Position numbers and translations under genes: made by a program. The notes beneath the pieces are model-generated. The model saw only the letters and a list, made by a program, of their open reading frames with translations, made no database searches and was not told the DNA's origin. 64,000 nucleotides of DNA, taken from assembly GCA_963576735.1 (NCBI GenBank), contig OY755170.1, positions 24,288,875 through 24,352,874 on the forward strand. Direction: 5' to 3'. Source of the stretch: Bedellia somnulentella (taxonomy: Eukaryota; Arthropoda; Insecta; Lepidoptera; Bedelliidae). This document shows positions 55,673-64,000 of this stretch, in pieces (position 1 is the first letter of the stretch; each line of letters begins with the position of its first letter).

Positions 55673-56170
55673 ATATTCTATACTTATGTGTTTGGTGGAA
55701 CTTTATAATTTTCGTGGAAATGTTTGGTGCATTTCATAATTTTATATTTAAGTACTTTAAATTTATTTGAAAATAATTGTTTTCGTGATTTTGGTCGAAC
55801 ATTTTGTTTGTTGTAGTTGTTCATAGGAGAGTGAAAAATTTAATGTATAATTTCTAGTCCGGTCAATATACACATTGCAAGATTCAAGAATTACCATCCA
55901 GCTGAATCTGAGTAAACTTGTACAAAACACAATTAAAAACGACTCTTCAAAATTACCCATTGTTACGACTAATGTAAGAAAAATATTCGAGGTCATAGGT
56001 AAAAAAATGGGTTTTTCGTGATTTCCGATCTACAACTTTTGTCCGAGGTAATTTTACGATAAAACTTTCCGTTTTGAAGAAAATCGTGGCAATTTCATTT
56101 ATTGACCTTTGACCTAGAATAAAAAAAAGAACGCACGGGAATGATGGGGACTTTTGAAGATTTATTAATT
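55673..56170. other. 3' flank of the zinc-finger gene
   Basis: AT-rich, no gene recognised; the 3' untranslated region of exon B probably lies here. Confidence 0.45.
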
Positions 56171-56171
56171 A

Positions 56172-56534
56172 CTAGTGGATCGTCCCAGCTTCGCACGGGT
56201 AGCGTTGTTTTTTTAAATATCTGAGGTTCTGAGGTTTCTTTATTCAGTCACTGCTCAAGCATTGTGAAATTCAGCGTAATGTTTTCAATTTACTAAATTT
56301 ATAGCACTCCCTTAACAGTGTAGTTTGGTAAATTTGAATGCGCTTTAATGAACGGTTCAGTATTTCCGTTTAATAGCAAATTTTGGAATAAAACGCCATG
56401 AAGTATTTATAACAATCTATACTTATAATAAATCTGTAGAGAGGTCAATTCTGTACATGAAATATATTTTCAAAATAACTATCAGGTGGTGATTAGGGAT
56501 CGATACTGATGCCAAAAATGCAATCAGTAAAATT

Positions 56535-56568
<34 letters not shown>

Positions 56569-57338
56569 GGTTTGTATGTTCCTTATGGAAACAAAAACTA
56601 CTCGACGGATTTTAACGAAACTTGGTACAATTATTCTTCATACTTCTGCGCAGGTTTTTGTATACTTTCCAGCAGAGAAGTAATAGGGAATTTTGGGAAA
56701 TTTGGGGAAAACGGGAGAAGTAACTCCATTTTTAAGCTTCCGTCGCGTGTGCAGCCTTAATGGTTAAACTTACATAGAAATCATGTGTGGCGGAAATATT
56801 CTTCATAAAATTATCTAAAAAAAAATCCACAACAGTATATGTCTATCTTTTATGGTTGACTCACAATAACACGTGTAATTCCTGATAGCTTAGCAGTTCG
56901 GAACATCCTGATTATATTTGTTTACTCTTACGTTTGTAAACCTCTCACTCATCCCTAATTTAAAAAAGGTAACATTATTACCTATTCAATAAAAAAAGAA
57001 TCATAGAAATCAGTAGACAAACACCGAAATTATACATATAATAAGCCATCGCGCCCGTGATCGAAACCAAATCTTTACTAATTTACATATAACATACTAG
57101 ATGGCGCCAGTAGTTGCATCCTATATAACGTAATGATTAATTTTTTAGACTAGTGGATCGTCCCAGCTTCGCACGGGTAGCGTTGTTTTTTTAAATATCT
57201 GAGGTTCTGAGGTTTCTTTATTCAGTCACTGCTCAAGCATTGTGAAATTCAGCGTAATGTTTTCAATTTATTAAATTTATAGCACTCCCTTAACAGTGTA
57301 GTTTGGTAAATTTGAATGCGCTTTAATGAACGGTTCAG
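56172..57338. mobile_element. Tandem array of rearranged Helitron family A units
   Basis: 56172-56415 is a 3' Helitron end in minus orientation (CTAGTGGATCGTCCCAGC). 56416-57151 is a plus-orientation 5' part (TCTATACTTATAATAAATC). At 57152 the minus-orientation 3' end starts again and runs to the gap. The two 3' pieces share a private GAGGTTCTGAGG, so the unit of about 981 bp is tandemly repeated. Confidence 0.82.
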
Positions 57339-57538
57339 NNNNNNNNNNNNNNNNNNNNNNNNNNNNNNNNNNNNNNNNNNNNNNNNNNNNNNNNNNNNNN
57401 NNNNNNNNNNNNNNNNNNNNNNNNNNNNNNNNNNNNNNNNNNNNNNNNNNNNNNNNNNNNNNNNNNNNNNNNNNNNNNNNNNNNNNNNNNNNNNNNNNNN
57501 NNNNNNNNNNNNNNNNNNNNNNNNNNNNNNNNNNNNNN
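57339..57538. other. Assembly gap (200 N)
   Basis: Exactly 200 undetermined bases, a usual placeholder, placed inside the Helitron array. The true length is unknown. Confidence 0.97.
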
Positions 57539-57749
57539 AGTGCACTTAACATATTTTATTTATCTGTTGCATCCGATTTTATGGCATTAAAAAATAACGT
57601 GCTTGTATTGTAGATAGGAACTGGGTTCGATTCAGAAAAAAGTGAACTTGATTGGTCTGAAGAAAATGTTACGTCCGAAGAATTGATTTTGTTAGTTTGA
57701 ATATTGGGATTTCAAAACATGGGTCTTTAAAACTCTAAACTATTCTGAC

Positions 57750-57912
57750 GGCTATAAAAGCCAAAAAAGGGTAGCTAGTATTGTTGCGAATGGGTCTCAA
57801 ATCATACCGTCAAATATCATTTAAATGGTCTCATAGCCTGAATCGCTGCGTACAACAACCTTAGGAAAATATGGGTGAGTGCTATTCTAAACGGACACTA
57901 AACATGAATTCT
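57750..57912 (-). mobile_element. Short retroelement family 2, decayed
   Basis: GACGGCTATAAAAGCC to GGACACTAAACATG; many changes. Confidence 0.6.
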
Positions 57913-58001
57913 ATAAAAAAATAACCATTAAATAAGTATTTATGGCTCCGAAACGGTCAAGATTTATTATGTGCATAAAATAAAAAATAAGGTAATGGAA
58001 A

Positions 58002-58968
58002 TCTATACTTATAATAAATCTGTAGAGAGGTCAATTCTGTACATGAAATATATTTTCAAAATAACCATCAGGTGGTGATTAGGGATCGATACTGATGCCA
58101 AAAATGCAATCAGTAAAATTTTTGTCTGTCTGTCTGTCTGTCTGTCTGTCGGTTTGTATGTTCCTTATGGAAACAAAAACTACTCGACGGATTTTAACGA
58201 AACTTGGTACAATTATTCTTCATACACCTGCGCAGGTTTTTGTATACTTTCTAGCAGAGTAGTAAAGGGGAATTTTGGGTAATTTTGGGAAAAAGGGAGA
58301 AGTTACTCCATTTTTTAAGCTTCCGTCGCGTGTGCAGCCTCAATGGTTAAACTTAAATAGAAATCATGTGTGACGGAAATATTCTTCACAAAATTATCTA
58401 AAAAAAAATTCATAGCAGTTTATGTCTATCTTTTACGGTTGGCTCACAATAACACGTGTAATTCCTGATAGCTTAGCAGTTCGAATCATTCTGATTATAT
58501 TTGTTTACTCTTACGTTTGTAAACGTCTCACTCATCCCAAATTTAAAAAAGGTAACATTATTACCTATTCAATAAAAAAAGAATCATAGAAATCGGTAGA
58601 CAAACACCGAAATTATACATAAAATAAGCCATCGCGCCCGTGATCAAAACCAAATCTTTACTAATTTACATATAACATACTAGATGGCGCGAGTAGTTGC
58701 ATCCTAAATCACGTAATGATTTATTTTTGAGATTGTTATAAATACTTCATAGCGTTTTATTTAAAAATTTGCTATTAAACGGAAATACTGAACCGTTCGT
58801 CAAAGCGCATTTAAAATCACCAAATTACACTGTTTAGGGAGTGCTATAAATTTAATAAATTGAAAACATTGCGCTGAATTTCACAATGCTTGAGCAGTGA
58901 CTGAAGAAAGAAACCCCAGATATTTAAGAAAACAACGCTACCCGTGCGAAGCTGGGACGATCCACTAG
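58002..58968 (+). mobile_element. Non-autonomous Helitron, family A, complete
   Basis: Starts TCTATACTTATAATAAATC, ends CCCGTGCGAAGCTGGG and CCACTAG, between A and T. 967 bp with an internal (TCTG)n. Same family as 19567-20514. Confidence 0.93.
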
Positions 58969-59723
58969 TGTTCAATAAATTCATCTTCTATACTATAACT
59001 AGCTGTGCCCGCGACTTCGTTCGCGTGATTGTCGAGAACAAAAAAACGTCGTTTAGTTAAGAGTATATCACCTTTTTGAAATAAAATAAAGAACCAATGA
59101 AATATAATGCGGACACTTATTGTGATGTAGGAACTATTGAGTATTTTATAATGATATTTAATTAATTACAGTAGCCATTATCCAGTTGAAATAATAAAAG
59201 GTCGTAACTGTGTGTATCTCATTTGAATTAGTGTTTATTTAAATACAGTTACAGGGTTAGCCAAAGATTATGGATCGCTACCTTGTACGATCCTAGCAGA
59301 GCTGCATAATGCATCAATATATTTATAAAGCCCTTTTGTTTTTAACACTTCGGAATTTTGCATATAGATCATATATATCAATCTCCCGCCCGATTTCGGC
59401 CACAGCCACTTCTGGTATCCGGCTATTAAGAGTGTGTTCATGTGCTCTCATGTGACTGACATAGCCAATCTTTCCGACAAATGTTCTATGACGTATGTTG
59501 AAAAATTAGTAACCCTCCAATATATAGGTAGTTATTATTGATGGCCGCAGGTGGTCGGGCCTTGAGCTCATCACTCTTTGCTTCGAGCACATCACGTCTT
59601 TTCCTTCCGGAAAGAAATATTAACTGGTTGACAGGAAGGGGGTGAAATTTAAATTACTAAATTTCACTCAAGAAAGAATAAAACAAACGGCATAATAATA
59701 ATATGCATAATATGCACTGTAAT

Positions 59724-59972
59724 AGCTGTGTAGTGTCGGCTTAGAATAGCACTACCCCATTTCTTCCGTTCGATGTACGTAAGAGGCGACTAACGGTATT
59801 GGGGGTTTTTAGGGGATTTTTGGGCGATGCGGTTGGAGACCCATCACCAACAACCTTTATTTTACCATCTTTTTCTCACTCAATTTTCCAAAAGTGGCTG
59901 AGGAATTTCTAATTACTTAGCTCTGGCTACCCCTTCTAGGGATTTATAGTCGTGAGTATATGTATGTATAAT
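59724..59972 (+). mobile_element. Short retroelement family 2, full length
   Basis: AGCTGTGTAGTGTCGGC to GTGAGTATATGTATG, inside the family B Helitron. Confidence 0.9.
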
Positions 59973-60073
59973 ATGCAAATATAACTAAATTAAGGTTAGT
60001 CACTAAGGTCACTACATCATTTTAGTGTTTAAAAAAGCAGAACTTAAAAGATGTCTTATGTTTCTGGTGTTAA

Positions 60074-60318
60074 ATACATACATACATACATATTCTCATG
60101 CCGTTAGTTTCCATTGGGGTAGGCAGAGACTATCGATCGCCACTTTGTACTTTACACTTTTGTATCGCCAATGTGGAAGGTAATGTTAGTAGAGGACGAC
60201 CTCGGAGGACACATTTGGATCAAACAGAAAACGTGCTCAAAAAGGCAGGTGTCCGCAGTATGAAGAATTAAAGAGCATGTATGAAAAGATTGATGAATGT
60301 AAACGAAGCCGAGAGGTT
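60074..60318. mobile_element. Twin-primed (5'-inverted) RTE-like LINE fragment
   Basis: 60074-60150 is the LINE 3' end on the minus strand; 60165-60318 is the adjoining upstream segment on the plus strand. In the intact LINE the two are neighbours apart from about 8 bp. This is the product expected of twin priming. Confidence 0.88.
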
Positions 60319-61020
60319 TGGTGTTTAATGTAGACCAAAATTCAGTTTTTTATTATAAACGTTCACGAAAACTGGGTGTGAAGTGACGTCCATTTAAAGA
60401 ATGGCTAAGAATTTCAAAATTCTGCTCACCAAATTGGATTTATTATTAGGCAGACTATTTACATAATATATTAATATTAATAAGCCTAATTTAAGAAACT
60501 AAGTAAAGATAATATTTAAAAGCATTTTAGTTATTTTCATAGTCGGCGAATTCACTTGACATTGGCAGCTTGTATTAATTTCGTCTTGCTTGTTAAATAA
60601 GGGGTTAAAGGGGCTAAAAAAATGCAAATTTTATTTTTGCTTTATTTTATTTTGGTTCTTTATTTTATTTTTGCACAACGCCATCTATCGGACTTTGGAT
60701 TCCAACTATCAACATTAGTTCTATATTTAGACTTAAGATGTCGTTGCAAGTACTATACTGAATTGCGTAACGTAATATTTTTCTTCTTGAACTCACAAAA
60801 TTAATCATATCTTTTGATAGAGTGAACCGATTTCGATGAAACAAAAACTAAGTTATACCTCAAGTTACGTATAATTTTTGAATATAAACATTTTCAGCAT
60901 TGAATTCGTAGATTTTACGTTTTGTGCGCACAAACAAACATATATACAGACAAACAGACAAAAATTGAAAAAATGATGGAAATGGTTCTGTTACTTATTA
61001 GTTCACACGCTGGCTTTTTT
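60319..61020. other. AT-rich interior of the family B Helitron
   Basis: No gene. The phrase GAACCGATTTCGATGAAAC is typical of insect Helitron or other repeat interiors. The open frame at 60622-60804 is hydrophobic AT-rich sequence without support. Confidence 0.5.
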
Positions 61021-61079
61021 TTTTTCAATTTCTTCAATGTACAAAAATTACTTTTCTACAGATTTATTATATATATAGA

Positions 61080-61954
61080 CTAGCTGACCAGACAGACATC
61101 GTACTGTCAAAAGTGTAGACTTTCACGTCGTCAAACTGAAATATTTAACTGAAACGTTGAGGGTCTCTGTCATGGGATGAGAAAAAAGGTGTTTCTCATA
61201 GTGTGCCTACAATATTTTCACTTTACAAACTTTAAGTTTATAAGTATAGTTTTTTCGGCTGAGCATTCACTGTCATTGATTCTGAGTCACTCAGTCCGTC
61301 TTGTCTTGCGCTTTCTGCACGCGTGTCAATTTTGTTTCTAAGTAATTCTAAAATTGTATTATCTTCTACGATGTTAATTTAAATTAAGTAATGTCAAGGA
61401 CAATTTTTTTCACAATTAAATACTCTTAATTAACAATACATTTATTTGGATGAGGATTAATATTATGTTGATAAATCATTATGGCAAATAATTGGCAATA
61501 ATGCATTAATTTCGACCAAATCTGATTACCATAAAAATGGTTATAGTGAGTCAATCTTAAAAGATAGACATATGCTGTTCCGGACATTTTTTTAGATCGT
61601 TTTAAGAGGAATAATTTTTTCATACATACTTTTTGGGTAACTCAAACCGTTTACTCAGCTTACACAACGGAAGCCTTAAAATATGAATAATTATCCCCGT
61701 TTTTGCAACATTTTACGCTGATTCTTTGCTCCTATTGATTGCAGCGTGATGATATATGGCCTAAAGCCTTCCTCAATAAATGGACTATGCAACACAAAAA
61801 GAATTTTTAAATTTGATTCGACTGTTCCTGAGATCCTAGCGTTCAAACAAACAAACTCTTCAGCTTTATAATATTATAGTATAGATTCGACTGTTCCTGA
61901 GATCCTAGCGTTCAAACAAACAAACTCTTCAGCTTTATAATATTATAGTATAGA
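61080..61954 (-). mobile_element. Helitron family C with duplicated 5' end
   Basis: The 3' end CAGCTAG abuts the 5' TC of the family B element at 61079/61080. The 5' end, TCTATACTATAATATTATAA, is at the right. The terminal 69 bp are tandemly duplicated (61815-61883 and 61884-61952), so there are two possible 5' ends. No coding. Confidence 0.75.
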
Positions 61955-62156
61955 TTAAATGGATTACATGATTATTTATTCTAATATCCGTTTTGGTGTG
62001 CTGAACATGGTTGCTACAGATCGATGTATGTATGTATGTATTTTATATTGTATGCTGTAGGGTTATTTATTTAGGTGTCATTGTCACAAATATAGGACTG
62101 ACTGAAAATCAGTGTTATGAGGTAAAACTCATAACAATATACTGAGTCAGAATCCT
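61955..62156. other. Spacer between transposons
   Basis: Unique-looking sequence with a short (TATG)n near 62025-62040; nothing else recognised. Confidence 0.5.
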
Positions 62157-63845
62157 ATTAGAGTAAGATCCCGGTGCCCCCAGACGTTACTTATTTTCTC
62201 ATAAGAAATATAAATGGGATAAAGTAGTAGAAAGTAGAAAAGGCTGACACTAAGATTATCCACTATATCTGCAATTTCGTTGATCAAGCTAATTTTGTTA
62301 TTCAGTGTTCTGACACCGATATTGCAGTAATTATGCTGGGCAATATGCATCATTTAAAAAATGATGACTCCCATGTGTGGATATTGACTGGCACTGGAAA
62401 TAAAGTTAGATAAATTGATATCACTGAGATTTATAAACATTTAGGACCTACATTAAGCCGTTGCTTGCCAGGATTTCACGCAATAACTGGTTTTGATTAC
62501 AATCCAGCTTTTTTTAGAAAAGGCAAGCAAAGGCCATTTAATGTATTGAAAAGAAAAGTAGAGTACCAGATAGCATTTATGAAACTCGGCGATGTAGACT
62601 TATTCAGTGACTTAGAACTGGAGCAAAATGTGTTCAACACTATACAAAAATTTATTTGTGAACTGTACAACGTGGCTGGAATAATTGACGTAGATGCTTC
62701 CCGACTCCAACTCTTCATCAACACTTATATGGTTTGTGACGTAAATGAAGAGTTCAATCGTAAAAATATGAAAAAACTTTGATGCTAGTAACTTACCACC
62801 ATGCAAAAGTGAGCTTTCACAGCAGTTTCGACGAGCTAATTATATCACTAGTCTCTGGGAAAATGCTCATATGAAGAAAATTAGTATTTTTAGTCGTGAC
62901 AATAATGGGTGGACGTTGAACGATAATAAATATCATTTTAACTGGTTCGATGGGGACCAATTGGCGAGTTTTGTCAGTGAATCGCTTCAAGAAGAATCAG
63001 GTATTATACTTTAAATTTGAATAATTGATATAACCGTATAACTCTTTGATTCTTAATTATGTTATTTTTGTTACAGAAAATGAAAGTAATATGGATGATA
63101 ATGATGATAGTCAATGCCAACATTGGGTTGATAATGACTTATCAAACTTAGACGATGGTGACAGTAAAGATCACGCTGAATGTTCAAACTACAAATAATC
63201 CGAAAGAAGAAAGACATGTATAGCTTTGTATAATTTTAAGATTTAATAAACATGATTTTTTTAAATAGTAGTATTCAATTTAACTCGATGATAATGATAA
63301 GATGTGAAACATAGGTTAAAGAAACTTATATTTATTATTTATAAAATTTTCTCAACCCAGATCACTTTAAAATACCTTGTAATCTTCAGGTTCGATTCCA
63401 TTTTTTTATGTAACGAATATTTAATCTCTCTTGATTATATCGAACAGAGCAGAATTTTAGCGACACTTTATGTATGTCTGGGGGATGTTTGACCCCTCCA
63501 ATTGGTCTGGCTGCTGACCAGGGGTGTTCAAATAGTTCCCCAAGTATCATACATAAAAATCAAGAGTGAGATTGTAAGTAAGAATATGTTATTTTTTTTG
63601 AAGCTTTTAAGCGTCTGGTAAGGGTAAGCGCCGATGGAAAGTGTCTGGCAATAATGATTATTAATTTTTAATAACAATATCTAACACATATGTAAAAATC
63701 AGCAATGAGAATTTTAAAAAAGTCAGCACTGTATTTATCTACCTTTAGCACCTGGTACTTATGAATTGGCCGTCGACCCAAGGTAGCAGGTATGCACACA
63801 CTCAAAGTACGTACTAACACTACTTTATCCCATTTATATTTCTTA
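62157..63845. mobile_element. Long-TIR transposon, defective copy 2
   Basis: Left end TTAGAGTAAGATCCCGGTGC as in 43165-47232, but most of the left inverted repeat and the interior are deleted after AAAGTAG. The right inverted repeat (from about 63458) is cut near its end by a Helitron at 63845/63846. Confidence 0.87.
62240..63198 (+). pseudogene. Nuclease-like TE gene, defective copy 2
   Basis: Longer at the 5' side than copy 1: KADTKIIHYICNFVDQANFV, then CSDTDIAVIMLGNMHHLKN, LPGFHAITGFDYNPAFFRKG and the helical region. ADT, SDTD and GFD (GCD in copy 1) are the acidic motifs. After an intron (63001-63076, GT..AG) an acidic last exon ends HAECSNYK. Lesions: TAA after GTGNKVR where copy 1 has TAC, and a 1-bp insertion in the A-run near 62770. 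The two copies are broken at different places, so the family gene was once intact. Confidence 0.82.
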
Positions 63846-64000
63846 CTAGTGGATCGTCCCAGCTTCGCACGGGTAGCGTTGTTTTTTTAAATATCTGAGG
63901 TTTCTTTCTTCAGTCCCTGCTTAAGCATTGTGAAATTCAGCGCAATGTTCTCAATTTATTTAACTTATAGCACTCCCTAAACAGAGTAGTTTGGTGATTT
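63846..64000 (-). mobile_element. Helitron family A, 3' end, runs off the window
   Basis: Begins CTAGTGGATCGTCCCAGC after host A (the A/T target inside TTTCTTATGAG of the transposon repeat). Continues past position 64000. Confidence 0.9.

Larger units (their letters stand above)
58999..61079 (-). mobile_element. Helitron family B, with nested insertions
   Basis: On the minus strand the 3' end is at the left: a CGCGAACGAAGTCGCG hairpin, then GGCACAGCTAG. The 5' end, TCTATATATATAATAAATC, is at the right (61079). Inside are a family 2 element, a LINE insertion and degraded sequence. No replicase recognised; whether the two ends belong together is inferred. Confidence 0.68.

Noticed and set aside
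57249..57613. Open frames consisting mostly of unknown residues
   Set aside because: They only span the N gap.
60622..60804. Hydrophobic 60-residue open frame
   Set aside because: Composed of AT-rich low-complexity codons inside a Helitron interior; no start context or conservation evidence.

Overview
This is a eukaryotic, AT-rich, transposon-crowded window, most likely from a butterfly or moth. Lepidoptera is inferred from the insect-type Smad2/3 gene, the abundance of Helitron ends of the CTAG type, and LINE/SINE families with (TATG)n or (TTATG)n tails. There are no bacterial-style operons. The real genes are spliced and were assembled by hand from splice sites and reading phase.

Left part (1-4.5 kb): the 5' coding exons of a receptor-regulated Smad (Smad2/3 type, Smox) on the minus strand. 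Three exons encode the MH1 domain; the linker and MH2 must lie beyond the left edge. The third exon has a dead 101-bp tandem copy next to it.

Intergenic part (4.5-21.3 kb): a transposon field. It holds a nearly full-length RTE-like LINE nested in an older copy of itself, a second 5'-truncated LINE with an open RT frame and a 13-bp target duplication, tRNA-derived SINEs, a second very abundant short retroelement, a foldback element with 175-bp arms, and a Helitron.

Main gene (21.3-55.7 kb, plus strand): one poly-C2H2 zinc-finger gene of about 27 coding exons, with every junction in phase through exon 26. Its product is about 1,440 or 1,514 residues, depending on which of two candidate last exons is used. 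The N-terminal third is acidic and AT-rich in codon use with no recognised domain; the rest carries about 18 fingers encoded by GC-rich exons. Several finger exons (16, 22, 23, 24) have partial copies, mostly of the 3' half of the exon plus its splice donor, lying in the next intron. Exon 22 has four tandem copies separated by a CATA microsatellite. Introns carry SINEs, LINE tails, a hAT element with an 8-bp target duplication, and a 4-kb element with ~420-bp inverted repeats. That element contains a nuclease-like gene, a THAP-like exon and a copia fragment.

Right part (55.7-64 kb): Helitrons (a tandem array interrupted by a 200-N assembly gap, plus head-to-tail insertions), a twin-primed LINE, and a second defective copy of the long-TIR element, itself cut by a Helitron at the window edge. 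A PIF/Harbinger transposase remnant lies at 53.1-54.1 kb.
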